From Flavobacterium sp. (GTDB taxonomy: Bacteria > Bacteroidota > Bacteroidia > Flavobacteriales > Flavobacteriaceae): a stretch of 64,000 nt of DNA. Of the stretch, positions 42,838 through 53,200 are shown one piece after another (the first letter of the stretch is position 1; each line of letters opens with the position of its first letter). The position numbers were made by a program, and so were the translations under genes. The stretch spans positions 1 to 64,000 of the forward strand of contig NZ_JAIXUB010000009.1 in the NCBI RefSeq assembly GCF_027484205.1, written 5' to 3'. A model generated the notes under the pieces. The model was not told the origin of the DNA. It did no database searches and saw nothing but the letters and a program-made list of their open reading frames with translations.

Positions 42838-43290
42838 ATGGAAGCAACTTTTAAAATTTGGGAAACCAGCAGAAACATTTATTTGAAAATCATTGAGAAT
42901 TATTCGTTAGAACAACTGAATAAAATCCCAGAAGGTTTTAGTAATAATTTGGCTTGGAATTTAGGTCATATTATTGTGTCGCAGCAAGGTTTGGTATATC
43001 GACTTTCGGGTTTACCAATGAATATTTCACCCGAAATGATGGAAAAATATAAAAATGGTTCAAAACCAACTGCTACAACTCAAGAAGAAATTGAGGAATT
43101 GAAAGTGTTATTATTTTCATTGCTAGAAAAAACTAAAGAAGATTATGCTAGTGGCAAATTCATTTCCTATGATGAATATACAACAGGAACAGGATTCCAT
43201 TTAGCAAATATAAAAGATGCCATGGAATTTAATAATTATCATGAAGGAATTCATTTGGGTTTTATGATGAATATTAGAAAGTTTATATAA
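42838..43290 (+). CDS. DinB family protein
   Basis: 150 residues, a four-helix bundle with metal-binding histidines in NLAWNLGHIIVSQQ and YHEGIHLG. DinB/YfiT proteins include metal-dependent thiol S-transferases and stress-induced proteins; the substrate here is unknown. It is probably co-transcribed with the thioesterase gene upstream; the following metabolic gene has its own -7 element. Confidence 0.85.
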   Translation: MEATFKIWETSRNIYLKIIENYSLEQLNKIPEGFSNNLAWNLGHIIVSQQGLVYRLSGLPMNISPEMMEKYKNGSKPTATTQEEIEELKVLLFSLLEKTKEDYASGKFISYDEYTTGTGFHLANIKDAMEFNNYHEGIHLGFMMNIRKFI

Positions 43291-43297
43291 TCTTATT

Positions 43298-43305
43298 TAC
43301 CTTTG
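43298..43305 (+). promoter_or_regulatory. -7 element (TACCTTTG) for cystathionine gamma-synthase
   Basis: TACCTTTG matches TAnnTTTG, 16 bp before the ATG at 43322. Confidence 0.65.
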
Positions 43306-43321
43306 ATAAAATTTAATTACA

Positions 43322-44464
43322 ATGAAATTTAATACTAAAGTAATACACGGTGGTCAACACCACGAAAAAGTAACCGGAGCAGTGATGACTCCAGTTTTTC
43401 AAACTTCAACTTATGTTCAAACTAGTCCAGGAAAACCTGTAGGTGATTATGAATACAGTCGTGCTGCAAACCCAACGCGTCAAGCTTTGGAAGATGCTTT
43501 GGCTTCTATAGAAAATGGCGCAAGAGGTTTAGCATTTGCATCAGGTTTAGCAGCAACAGATTGTTTGTTAAGAATGTTCAAAGCAGGAGACGAAATTATT
43601 GCAATGGACGATTTATATGGTGGGACATATAGATTATTCACACGTTTATATAAAGATAGTGGTATCAAATTTCACTTCGTTGATATGAATGATTTTGATA
43701 AGTTTCAATCCTTGATTAATGAAAATACAAAGTTGGTTTGGGTTGAAACGCCTACCAATCCATTAATGAAATTAGCTGATATTGCAGAAATTGCGAAAAT
43801 TACTAAAAAGCACAACATTCTGTTTGCAGTTGATAATACTTTTGCAACACCTTATTTACAAAAACCATTAGATTTAGGTGCTGATATTGTAATGCATTCA
43901 GCTACAAAATACCTCGGTGGACATTCTGATGTCATTGCTGGAGCTTTGATTATTAAGGATAAAGCATTAGGTGATGAATTGCACTTTAAACAATTTGCAA
44001 CAGGCGGAACACTTGGGCCAATGGACAGTTATTTGGTTTTAAGAGGAATTAAAACATTACATTTAAGAGTTCAAAGACATTGTGAAAACGGAATGAAAGT
44101 GGCAGAATTTTTAAGCAATCATCCAGAAGTCGCAAAAGTTTATTATCCAGGTTTACAAGATCATCCATTCCATGATATTGCAAAAAAACAAATGAGTGGT
44201 TTTGGTGGAATGGTTTCATTTACCTTCACATCAGGAAAAAAAGAAGATGCTATTTCGTTTTTAGAAAAACTAAAAGTATTCACTTTAGCAGAATCTCTTG
44301 GCGGAGTTGAAAGTTTAGCCAATCATCCTGCATTAATGACACATGCTTCAATTCCTGAAGAAAAAAGACTTGAAGTTGGTATTACAGACGATTTAGTCAG
44401 ATTGAGCACTGGCGTTGAAGATATTGATGATTTACTTGCCGATTTAGAACAAGCATTTAGATAA
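43322..44464 (+). CDS. metB: Cystathionine gamma-synthase / Cys-Met metabolism PLP enzyme
   Basis: 380 residues. The PLP lysine is in SATKYLGGHSDV; the family region YEYSRAANPTRQALE and FASGLAATDCLL are present. It belongs to the trans-sulfuration group (cystathionine synthase or lyase, O-acetylhomoserine sulfhydrylase), which cannot be separated with certainty by sequence alone; the 380-residue length and close match favour gamma-synthase or lyase. Role in methionine or cysteine synthesis. Terminator follows. Confidence 0.88.
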   Translation: MKFNTKVIHGGQHHEKVTGAVMTPVFQTSTYVQTSPGKPVGDYEYSRAANPTRQALEDALASIENGARGLAFASGLAATDCLLRMFKAGDEIIAMDDLYGGTYRLFTRLYKDSGIKFHFVDMNDFDKFQSLINENTKLVWVETPTNPLMKLADIAEIAKITKKHNILFAVDNTFATPYLQKPLDLGADIVMHSATKYLGGHSDVIAGALIIKDKALGDELHFKQFATGGTLGPMDSYLVLRGIKTLHLRVQRHCENGMKVAEFLSNHPEVAKVYYPGLQDHPFHDIAKKQMSGFGGMVSFTFTSGKKEDAISFLEKLKVFTLAESLGGVESLANHPALMTHASIPEEKRLEVGITDDLVRLSTGVEDIDDLLADLEQAFR

Positions 44465-44470
44465 AAAATA

Positions 44471-44507
44471 AAATCCCGATTCAGAATTAATGAATCGGGA
44501 TTTTTTT
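44471..44507. terminator. Bidirectional terminator
   Basis: 13-bp stem AAATCCCGATTCA / TGAATCGGGATTT with a 7-nt loop and T tract. It is shared with the convergent barrel-protein gene. Confidence 0.9.
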
Positions 44508-44524
44508 ATGTTTTTTGTTAACTA

Positions 44525-45313
44525 TTATTGTAAATAATAAATGTAACCAAAGTTTAACCAAATGTTCCAATCATTAGCTTTATTCTCTTTATAAATATCT
44601 GGATTTGGATTTAAACCATCAACCCAGTTTGAAAAATAATATTGCCATCTCAAATCAACCATTAAATCAGATAAAGGTGTTAGTTTATATCGAGTACCAA
44701 CACTTGAAACAACTGACCAAGTTGAACCACCTTTTTGATCAAAAGCATTAAGATATTTTATTGGTGTTACAGTTGTTAATTCTCCTAAACCTGGACCCAT
44801 TTTTGAATAGGACGAAGGATTATAATAACTAAATTGACCGCCAAGACTTATAAAAGGTGCCCAACTTCCAATTGTTGCAGTAAAATCTCTAATACTATAT
44901 GGGAAGAATTCTAATTGCATTCCAATGTTTGTAACCGAAGTTTCTCCTCTCATTGCTCTTAATTGGTCAGCAGTTAGAGATGTTCTGTCTCCTTCAACCC
45001 ATTTTCCAAAATGTTGCAAAGCCGTTTTATTGTAAGATAATTCGCTTCTTAATTTAAAGTGATCATTAAAATAAGTTTCTGGAGTATAACAGTTACATTC
45101 CGCTTTATAAGAAAAATTCAAATAATGAATTAAACCGATTCCGTATCCTGTGTTTCCTGCATTTGTAGAAAAATCATATCTTTCACCATAATCTGATTGA
45201 AAGGCAACTGGACCTGCAATAGCTCCAATTTCATGGGAAAATCCAAACTGTGCATTTGCTTGATTTATGAAACCAAGAAAAAACAAAGTAAATATTTTTA
45301 GGTGTTTAGACAT
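44525..45313 (-). CDS. Outer-membrane beta-barrel protein of a Flavobacterial family (THC0290_0291-like)
   Basis: 262 residues with a signal peptide (about 1-21, ending NANAQ). The mature chain alternates strands (YGERYDFSTNAGNTGYGIGLIHYLN, FKLRSELSYNKTALQHFG) and ends WNIWLNFGYIYYLQ, consistent with an outer-membrane barrel. It resembles the Bacteroidota family named THC0290_0291 (recognition from memory, so moderate certainty). Function unknown. It has a TATATTTG -7 element at 45342-45349. Confidence 0.75.
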   Translation of the reverse strand: MSKHLKIFTLFFLGFINQANAQFGFSHEIGAIAGPVAFQSDYGERYDFSTNAGNTGYGIGLIHYLNFSYKAECNCYTPETYFNDHFKLRSELSYNKTALQHFGKWVEGDRTSLTADQLRAMRGETSVTNIGMQLEFFPYSIRDFTATIGSWAPFISLGGQFSYYNPSSYSKMGPGLGELTTVTPIKYLNAFDQKGGSTWSVVSSVGTRYKLTPLSDLMVDLRWQYYFSNWVDGLNPNPDIYKENKANDWNIWLNFGYIYYLQ

Positions 45314-45341
45314 ATCGGGTAAATATTAATTCAATTCTTGA

Positions 45342-45349
45342 CAAATATA
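45342..45349 (-). promoter_or_regulatory. -7 element (TATATTTG) for the barrel-protein gene
   Basis: Minus-strand TATATTTG matches TAnnTTTG, 29 bp upstream of the ATG. Confidence 0.65.
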
Positions 45350-45523
45350 TAAAAACATCAATCACTTATAAAATAAATTAAAAAAAATACACTTATATTA
45401 ACGAAAAAAATCATCAAATAGTTTAAAAAGCGAATGTTATTTCATGTTTATTTAAAATTTCTTAACAAAAGCATAAAAATGATGAGAATTTCAAAAAAAT
45501 TACGTCAATATTTTTATAAAATG

Positions 45524-45531
45524 TATATTTG
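45524..45531 (+). promoter_or_regulatory. -7 element (TATATTTG) for gdhA
   Basis: TATATTTG followed by TCGG, 48 bp before the ATG at 45579. The upstream 170 bp are AT-rich and carry no other recognised site. Confidence 0.65.
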
Positions 45532-45578
45532 TCGGATTATTTACGAAAACGTTTTCTTAAAACATTAATATTATAATT

Positions 45579-46922
45579 ATGTCACAAAGTATTAACAACT
45601 TTATCGAAGCGGTTGCTAAGAAAAACCCAAACGAATCTGAATTTTTACAAGCTGTTAAAGAAGTAGCTGAAACAGTAATTCCTTTTATTGAAAAAAATAA
45701 AAAATACGAAGGCAAAATGCTTTTGGAAAGAATGGTTGAGCCAGAAAGAGTAATCATGTTCCGTGTAACTTGGATTGACGATGCTGGAAATACTCAAGTA
45801 AATAGAGGTTACAGAATTCAAATGAACTCAGCAATCGGACCATACAAAGGAGGAATTCGTTTCCATCCTTCTGTTAATTTAAGTATTTTGAAATTTTTAG
45901 CTTTTGAGCAAACTTTCAAAAACAGCTTAACAACTTTACCAATGGGTGGAGGAAAAGGAGGATCTGATTTTGACCCAAAAGGGAAATCTGATATTGAAAT
46001 CATGAAATTTTGTCAAGCATTTATGACAGAATTATCTAAACATATTGGTGCTGATACTGATGTTCCTGCAGGAGATATTGGTGTTGGTGGAAGAGAAGTT
46101 GGTTACATGTTTGGACAATATAAAAGATTAAGAAATGAATTTACAGGAGTTTTAACAGGTAAAGGTATTTCTTTTGGAGGTTCATTAATTCGTCCAGAAG
46201 CTACAGGTTATGGCGATGTATATTTTGCTCAAAGCATGCTTGCTACAAAAGGAGATAGTTTTGCAGGAAAAACAGTTGTTGTTTCAGGTTCAGGAAATGT
46301 AGCTCAATATGCTACAGAAAAAGCAACTCAATTAGGAGGTAAAGTGGTAACAATGTCAGATTCATCTGGATATATTTATGATGCTGATGGAATTGATGCA
46401 GAAAAATTAGCTTATGTGATGGAAATTAAAAACGTAAACTACGGAAGAATTTCTGATTATGTAACTAAATACCCAAATGCAAAATTCGTTGAAGGAAAAC
46501 GTCCATGGGAAGTTAAATGTGATGTGGCTTTGCCTTGTGCTACACAAAACGAATTAAACGAAGAAGAAGCTAAAACATTAGTAGCAAATGGTTGTATTTG
46601 TGTTGCTGAAGGTGCAAATATGCCTTCAACTCCAGAAGCCGTTACAGTTTTCTTAAATGCTAAAATTTTATTCGCTCCAGGAAAAGCATCAAATGCTGGT
46701 GGAGTTGCTACTTCTGGTTTAGAAATGTCACAAAATTCTTTACGTTTAAGTTGGACTTCAGAAGAAGTTGATGAAAGGCTTAAAGGAATTATGGCAAATA
46801 TCCATGCAGCTTGTGTACAATATGGAAAAGATGAAACTGGATATGTTGATTATGTTAAAGGTGCAAATATCGCAGGCTTTGTTAAAGTTGCAGATGCAAT
46901 GTTAGCTCAAGGAATAGTATAA
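45579..46922 (+). CDS. gdhA: NADP-specific glutamate dehydrogenase
   Basis: 447 residues, the length of the hexameric NADP type. The catalytic lysine region PMGGGKGGSDFDPKGKSD, the DVPAGDIGVGGREVGYM segment and the nucleotide-binding VVVSGSGNVAQYATEKA are conserved. It makes glutamate from 2-oxoglutarate and ammonia. Single-gene unit with its own promoter and a strong terminator. Confidence 0.97.
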   Translation: MSQSINNFIEAVAKKNPNESEFLQAVKEVAETVIPFIEKNKKYEGKMLLERMVEPERVIMFRVTWIDDAGNTQVNRGYRIQMNSAIGPYKGGIRFHPSVNLSILKFLAFEQTFKNSLTTLPMGGGKGGSDFDPKGKSDIEIMKFCQAFMTELSKHIGADTDVPAGDIGVGGREVGYMFGQYKRLRNEFTGVLTGKGISFGGSLIRPEATGYGDVYFAQSMLATKGDSFAGKTVVVSGSGNVAQYATEKATQLGGKVVTMSDSSGYIYDADGIDAEKLAYVMEIKNVNYGRISDYVTKYPNAKFVEGKRPWEVKCDVALPCATQNELNEEEAKTLVANGCICVAEGANMPSTPEAVTVFLNAKILFAPGKASNAGGVATSGLEMSQNSLRLSWTSEEVDERLKGIMANIHAACVQYGKDETGYVDYVKGANIAGFVKVADAMLAQGIV

Positions 46923-46943
46923 AAACTTATAATTATATTATTA

Positions 46944-46975
46944 AAATGCCTTCATTTTTTGAAGGCATTTTTTTT
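46944..46975 (+). terminator. Terminator after gdhA
   Basis: 11-bp stem AAATGCCTTCA / TGAAGGCATTT with a 5-nt loop and a T8 tract. Confidence 0.92.
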
Positions 46976-47011
46976 GCGAGCATATTAAACAGAAATTATT
47001 TGCGTTTATAT

Positions 47012-47019
47012 TATATTTG
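47012..47019 (+). promoter_or_regulatory. -7 element (TATATTTG) for porZ
   Basis: TATATTTG matches TAnnTTTG, 21 bp before the ATG at 47039. Confidence 0.65.
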
Positions 47020-47038
47020 TAAATATTAAAAGTTTCAA

Positions 47039-49336
47039 ATGAAAATAATTAAGCTTAGTCTTGTTTTAGTCTTGTTTTTCCATTGTTTTACTTATTCTCA
47101 AAGTAATTCACAATGGAATGGTTATTTTTCATACAATGGAATAAAAGATATTACACAATCATCATCATCATTTTTTGCTGCTACTGAAAATGCAATTTTT
47201 TCAAAAAACACTACAACAAATGACATTTCAACTATAAATTCAATTGATGGCTTAAAAGCAGATTTAATTACCTCAATATACAGAAGTGAAGCATTTAACG
47301 TAACTTTAGTTGGAAATTCTAATGGACTTTTATCAATAATAAACTCTGATGGAACTGTAATACCAAAAAGAGGAATTATTGACGAAGTTCCTGTTTCACC
47401 TTTAATAAAAAAAATCAATAATTTTTACGAACATGATAGTAAAGTATATATTTCATGCGATTATGGAATATCGGTCTTTGATTTAAATACTTTAGAATTT
47501 GGAGATACATATTACATAGGTAATTCAGGACAAACTGTAAAAGTTTATCAAACTACAGTTTTTAATAATGAAATATATGCCGTTACTGAGATTTATGGTA
47601 TGAGGAAAGCGGTTGTTACCAACCCTAATTTAGTTGACTTTAGTCAATGGTCACTTTTTGATTCAGGACAATGGAATGGAATTGCAACAATCAATAATCA
47701 ATTAGTTGCATCAAACATAAATTCTGTTGCCTATAAATACAATGGTACAAACTTTATTGAATTATTAAATTTGAACCAACCATCACTTGATTTTAGAGAA
47801 AATGAAAACTATTTAATAATCACTACACAAAACCATGTTTATATTTTTAACCAAGATTTAGTTCAAATAGCAGATATTCAAACCAGTCAAATAACTGAAA
47901 TTGCAGTTACATTTACTTGCGCAACTATCGTAAATGATATTGTTTATATTGGTACAAATGAAAATGGAGTTGTATCTACTTCTCTTTCTAGTCCAACTAC
48001 TTTTCAATTTATAATGCCTGATGGACCATTAGAAAATAATATTTTCAGACTAAAAAAATCAACCTCTACGCTTTGGGCTCTTTATGGAAAATATTCTAGA
48101 ACCTATAATCCTTATTTTCCCTCTCCTGCTCAAAAACCAATCAGTAAATTCACTTCAGAAAACGGTTGGGATTTTATACCTTATTCCGAATTATTTGGCG
48201 CAAAAGCATTGTCAAATATTGCATTACATCCTAATAATGATGAAGAGCTTTATGTAAGTTCATTTTTTTCAGGTGTTTTAAAAATAGTCGATGGAGTACC
48301 AATACAGTTATTTGATCAATCTAACACTGGTTCAAACGGATTAGAATCATTAAGTACGGCGTTTATAGATGTTAGAATTAATGGAGTTGCATTTGATAAA
48401 AACAAGAATCTTTGGATGACAAACACAAGGGTTAATAAAGGATTAAAAGTTTTAAAATCTGATGGGAATTGGCAATCTTATGATTTTTCAGAGGTTATTC
48501 CTGAGCCACATTTTGCCAGTTATGGTTTGACGGCTATCGATAAAAACAATACAAAATGGATTCCATCAATTAGAAATGGTTTGATTGCATTTAATGAAAC
48601 TTTAGGTAATAAATCAATTGTCATTGAAACAGAAACCAATGGAAATCTTCCCGATATTGATGTCAGATGTGTAGCCATTGACAACCGAAATCAACTTTGG
48701 ATTGGCACAGCAAGAGGATTAAGAATTATTTCAAGTGTCGACCAATTTTTATCTCAAGATGCAATTACAACACGTGATATAATAATTGAAGAAGATGGAT
48801 TAGCACAAGAGTTATTTTTTCAGCAGTTTATTGTTGATATTGCCATTGATGGAGCTAATAGAAAATGGGTTTCACTTGCAGATGCAGGCGTATATTTAGT
48901 TTCGCCTAATGGTCAAGAAACTATTTATCAATTTACAAAAGACAACTCTCCATTGCCAAGTAACAATATAAATGATATTGAAATTGATGGTGTTACGGGT
49001 GAAGTTTTCTTTGCTACAGACAAAGGATTAGTTTCATTTAAAGGAACTTCTACAAAACCTCAAGACGATTTGAGTAATGTTTACGTGTATCCAAATCCTG
49101 TTCGACCTGAATTTTCAGGAACAATAAAAATTGCAGGATTAACAGATAAAGCTATTGTAAAAATTGCTGATATCGAAGGAAATTTAGTTTTTGAAACTAC
49201 TTCTTCTGGTGGAACAATTGAATGGGATGGAACTGCTTTTGGTAAATATAAAGTTGCTTCAGGAGTATATATGATTTTTGTTTCTGCCGAGGATGGAATT
49301 GAAACTACGGTTAAAAAAGTTATGATTATCAGATAA
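47039..49336 (+). CDS. porZ: Type IX secretion system protein PorZ (two beta-propellers and CTD)
   Basis: 765 residues, close to P. gingivalis PorZ. A signal peptide (1-20, ending FTYSQ) precedes two propeller domains made of seven-bladed repeats (for example NGIKDITQSSSSFFAATENAIF and NKNLWMTNTRVNKG). The C-terminal domain (about 680-765, VYVYPNPVRPEFSGTIKI) is the T9SS signal type. PorZ is part of the T9SS attachment complex that delivers anionic LPS to cargo. The location directly before recO is the common arrangement. Its own promoter is present. Confidence 0.92.
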   Translation: MKIIKLSLVLVLFFHCFTYSQSNSQWNGYFSYNGIKDITQSSSSFFAATENAIFSKNTTTNDISTINSIDGLKADLITSIYRSEAFNVTLVGNSNGLLSIINSDGTVIPKRGIIDEVPVSPLIKKINNFYEHDSKVYISCDYGISVFDLNTLEFGDTYYIGNSGQTVKVYQTTVFNNEIYAVTEIYGMRKAVVTNPNLVDFSQWSLFDSGQWNGIATINNQLVASNINSVAYKYNGTNFIELLNLNQPSLDFRENENYLIITTQNHVYIFNQDLVQIADIQTSQITEIAVTFTCATIVNDIVYIGTNENGVVSTSLSSPTTFQFIMPDGPLENNIFRLKKSTSTLWALYGKYSRTYNPYFPSPAQKPISKFTSENGWDFIPYSELFGAKALSNIALHPNNDEELYVSSFFSGVLKIVDGVPIQLFDQSNTGSNGLESLSTAFIDVRINGVAFDKNKNLWMTNTRVNKGLKVLKSDGNWQSYDFSEVIPEPHFASYGLTAIDKNNTKWIPSIRNGLIAFNETLGNKSIVIETETNGNLPDIDVRCVAIDNRNQLWIGTARGLRIISSVDQFLSQDAITTRDIIIEEDGLAQELFFQQFIVDIAIDGANRKWVSLADAGVYLVSPNGQETIYQFTKDNSPLPSNNINDIEIDGVTGEVFFATDKGLVSFKGTSTKPQDDLSNVYVYPNPVRPEFSGTIKIAGLTDKAIVKIADIEGNLVFETTSSGGTIEWDGTAFGKYKVASGVYMIFVSAEDGIETTVKKVMIIR

Positions 49337-49343
49337 TAATATT

Positions 49344-49370
49344 TGTCAAACTGAGCGTAATCGAAGTGCT
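49344..49370 (+). repeat. Dispersed REP-like repeat between porZ and recO
   Basis: TGTCAAACTGAGCG then TAATCGAAGTGCT. It fills the space between the porZ stop and the recO ATG (5 bp away). Same family as 12143-12165 and 27171-27194. Confidence 0.75.
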
Positions 49371-49375
49371 TTTTT

Positions 49376-50101
49376 ATGCTAATTAAAACTAAAGCAATAG
49401 TAATTTCATCTATAAAACATCAAGAAAAAAGCTTGATTGTAAAATGTTTTACACAAAGCGACGGATTAAAAAGTTACTTCGTTCAAAGTGCTTATTCTGG
49501 AAAAAATCAATCCCGAGGTTTCGGGAAAAAGATTGCTTACTTTCAACCTTTAACAATTCTTGAAATTGAAGCAAATCACAAAAATAAAGGCACTTTAGAA
49601 CATTTTAAAGAAATAAAATTAGCAACTGCTTATCAAACCATAAATACGGATATTGTAAAAAGCACCATCGTGATTTTCTTGTCTGAAATGCTACATCATA
49701 GCATTCAAGAAGAAGAAAAAAACGAAGATTTATTTACTTTTTTAGAAACCGCTTTAATTTGGCTTGATACTCACGAAGAAACTTCTAATTTTCATTTAAT
49801 TTTACTTTTAGAAATCACAAAATTTTTAGGATTTTATCCAGATGTTTCAGAAATTGATTGGAATTTTTTCGAAATGACCGAAGGAGTTTTTTCGCCGCTT
49901 CAAGGAATAAGTTGTTTATCGGAACATGAAACGTTTTTGTTCAAAAAGCTAATCAACCTAAAATTTGACTTCAACCAAAAAGTTTTCGCGGGAATCGAAC
50001 GTCAAATCCTTCTAAAAATCTTATTAGATTACTATTCTATTCACCTCGACGGATTCAAAAAACCAAAATCTTTAGACGTTTTGAAGGAAGTTTTTGCATA
50101 A
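49376..50101 (+). CDS. recO: DNA repair protein RecO
   Basis: 241 residues. The N-terminal OB domain (MLIKTKAIVISSIKHQEKSL...FTQSDGLKSYFV) and the helical C-terminal region fit RecO, which loads RecA with RecF and RecR. Zinc cysteines are absent, as in many Bacteroidota. Residues 46-51 (SRGFGK) come from a 16-bp palindrome (49511-49526). Alternative starts are not obvious; the ATG at 49376 lies right after a REP-like repeat. It is probably co-transcribed with porZ. Confidence 0.9.
   Translation: MLIKTKAIVISSIKHQEKSLIVKCFTQSDGLKSYFVQSAYSGKNQSRGFGKKIAYFQPLTILEIEANHKNKGTLEHFKEIKLATAYQTINTDIVKSTIVIFLSEMLHHSIQEEEKNEDLFTFLETALIWLDTHEETSNFHLILLLEITKFLGFYPDVSEIDWNFFEMTEGVFSPLQGISCLSEHETFLFKKLINLKFDFNQKVFAGIERQILLKILLDYYSIHLDGFKKPKSLDVLKEVFA
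49511..49526. repeat. 16-bp palindrome variant inside recO
   Basis: TCCCGAGGTTTCGGGA: arms TCCCGA and TCGGGA with a 4-nt centre. Related to 38565-38580 and 58840-58855. Confidence 0.8.
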
Positions 50102-50139
50102 AAGACAAATTTAGGCATTCTTTCTTGTACAATCACAAA

Positions 50140-50167
50140 AACTCATAACTCATAACTCATAACTCAC
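50140..50167 (+). repeat. ACT-type heptad repeat before ileS
   Basis: Units AACTCAT three times and AACTCAC. It lies 43 bp before the ileS ATG; a TACTTTCG that may be the -7 element stands between. Confidence 0.9.
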
Positions 50168-50210
50168 AACTATTTATTACTTTCGCAAACTGATTTAAGA
50201 ATACGACAAA

Positions 50211-53200
50211 ATGAGTACAAAATTTACTGAATACAAAGGACTTGACTTACCAACAGTAGCATCAGAAGTTCTTGATTTTTGGAAGAAAAACAACGTTTTT
50301 GAACAAAGTGTAACTTCGCGTGAAGGAGCAACTCCATATGTGTTTTTTGAAGGTCCACCTTCGGCTAACGGATTACCTGGAATTCACCACGTGATGGCTC
50401 GTGCTATTAAAGATATTTTTTGTCGTTATAAAACTCAAAAAGGGTTTCAAGTAAAACGTAAAGCGGGTTGGGATACACATGGTTTACCTGTTGAACTTGG
50501 AACAGAAAAAGAATTAGGAATCACCAAAGAAGACATCGGAAAAACCATTTCTGTAGAAGAATATAACGAAGCTTGTAAACGAACAGTTATGCGTTATACC
50601 GACGTATGGAATGATTTGACCGAAAAAATGGGTTATTGGGTTGATATGGAAGATCCATATGTGACTTACAAATCCAAATACATGGAAACCGTTTGGTGGT
50701 TGTTGAAACAAATTTATAATAAAGATTTATTATACAAAGGTTACACCATTCAACCTTATTCGCCCAAAGCTGGAACAGGTTTGTCTTCGCATGAAGTTAA
50801 CCAACCAGGAAGTTACAGAGACGTTACAGATACAACAGTTGTTGCCCAATTCAAGGTTTTAGAATCTGAAAATGAAAATGTATTCAATAAATTTTATAAT
50901 TATATAAATTCAAACAATTTAAAACATTATAAATTTGAACAATTAGAGTTAGACGAAATTCATTTTCTTGCTTGGACGACAACGCCATGGACTTTGCCAT
51001 CCAATACAGCCTTAACAGTTGGCCCAAGAATTGAATATGTTTTAGTAGAAACGTTCAATCAATATACTTATCGTCCAGTTAAAGTAATTTTGGCTAAAAA
51101 TCTTGTTGGAAAACAATTTGGAAAAGGATTTTTTGCTTCAAATGAACCATCTGATTTTGAAAATTTTAAAGAAGGTGATAAAAATATTCCATATCAAATA
51201 CTTGCTGAATGTAAAGGAGCTGATTTAGTTGGAATTCGTTACGAACAATTGATGAAATTGTCTTTACCATATCAAAATTCTGAAAATGCTTTTAGAGTAA
51301 TTTCGGGCGATTTCGTAACTACTGAAGACGGAACAGGAATTGTACACACGGCTCCAACTTTTGGTGCAGATGATGCTAAAGTTGCCAAAGAAGCAACGCC
51401 AGAAGTGCCACCAATGTTGGTTCTTGATGAAAATGGAAATCCAGTTCCTTTGGTTGATTTACAAGGTAAATTCATTCAAGGTTTAGGAAATTATTCTGGA
51501 AAATATGTTAAAAATGAATATTACAATGATGGTGAAGCTCCAGAACGCTCTGCCGATGTTGAAATTGCTATTCAATTAAAAGAAGAAAATAAAGCTTTTA
51601 AAGTCGAGAAATACGTTCACAGTTATCCACATTGTTGGAGAACGGATAAACCAATTTTATATTATCCGTTAGATTCTTGGTTCATCAAAGTAACCGAAAT
51701 TAAAGATAGAATGTTCGATTTGAACGAAACCATCAACTGGAAGCCAAAAGCAACTGGTGAAGGTCGTTTTGGGAATTGGTTGAAAAATGCCAACGATTGG
51801 AATTTGTCGCGTTCAAGATATTGGGGAATTCCATTGCCAATTTGGAGAACCGAAGATGGAACAGAAGAAATACTAATTGGTTCGGTTGAAGAATTATATG
51901 CTGAAATTGAGAAATCAATCGCAGCTGGTTTCCAAAAAGAAAATCCATTCAAAGGTTTTGAGGTTGGAAATATGAGCGATGAGAACTACGATTTGGTTGA
52001 TTTACACAAAAATGTAGTTGATGATATCGTTTTGGTTTCACCATCAGGCAAATTAATGAAACGCGAAAGCGATTTAATTGATGTTTGGTTTGATTCTGGC
52101 GCGATGCCTTATGCGCAGTGGCATTATCCATTTGAAAATAAAGATTTAATTGACGAAAACAAAGCATTTCCTGCCGATTTTATTGCGGAAGGAGTTGACC
52201 AAACACGCGGTTGGTTTTATACCTTACACGCCATCGGAACGTTAGTTTTTGATAAAATTGCTTATAAAAATGTTGTTTCCAATGGTTTGGTTTTAGATAA
52301 AAACGGGCAAAAAATGTCGAAACGTCTAGGAAATGCAGTTGATCCGTTCACCACTTTGGCAGAATATGGACCAGATGCTACTCGTTGGTATATGATTTCA
52401 AATGCAAATCCTTGGGATAACTTGAAATTTGATATTGAAGGTGTTGCAGAAGTGCGTAGAAAATTCTTCGGAACATTATATAATACGTATTCGTTCTTTA
52501 GTTTATATGCCAATATCGATGGTTTCAAATATGCAGAAGCTGAAATTCCTTTAAACGAAAGACCTGAAATTGATCGTTGGATTTTGTCTGAATTGCATAC
52601 TTTGATAAAAACCGTTGATGAAGCTTATGCTGATTATGAACCAACAAAAGCAGCAAGAGCAATTTCTGATTTCGTTCAGGAGAATTTGAGTAACTGGTAC
52701 GTTCGTTTGTGCAGAAGAAGATTCTGGAAAGGTGAATACGGAACAGATAAAATTGCGGCTTATCAAACGCTTTATACTTGTTTGTTGAATGTGGCTAAAC
52801 TTTCGGCTCCGATAGCGCCATTTTTTATGGACAAACTTTACAGAGATTTAACGCAGGCAACACATTCAGAGGAATTTGAGTCAGTACATTTGGCAAAATT
52901 TCCAATTTCGGTTGAAAACTTTGTTGATAAATCGTTAGAGAGTAAAATGATGAAAGCACAAACGGTTTCGTCATTAGTTTTATCGCTTCGTAAAAAGGAA
53001 ATGATAAAAGTGCGTCAACCGTTGCAAAAGGTTATGATTCCTATACTTGATGAAAATCAACGTACTGAAATCGAGGCAGTTTCTGACCTAATAAAAGCCG
53101 AAGTGAACGTGAAAGAAATCGAACTTTTAGACGATGCATCGGGCGTTTTAGTGAAGCAAATTAAGCCAAATTTTAAGGCACTTGGACCACGTTTTGGTAA

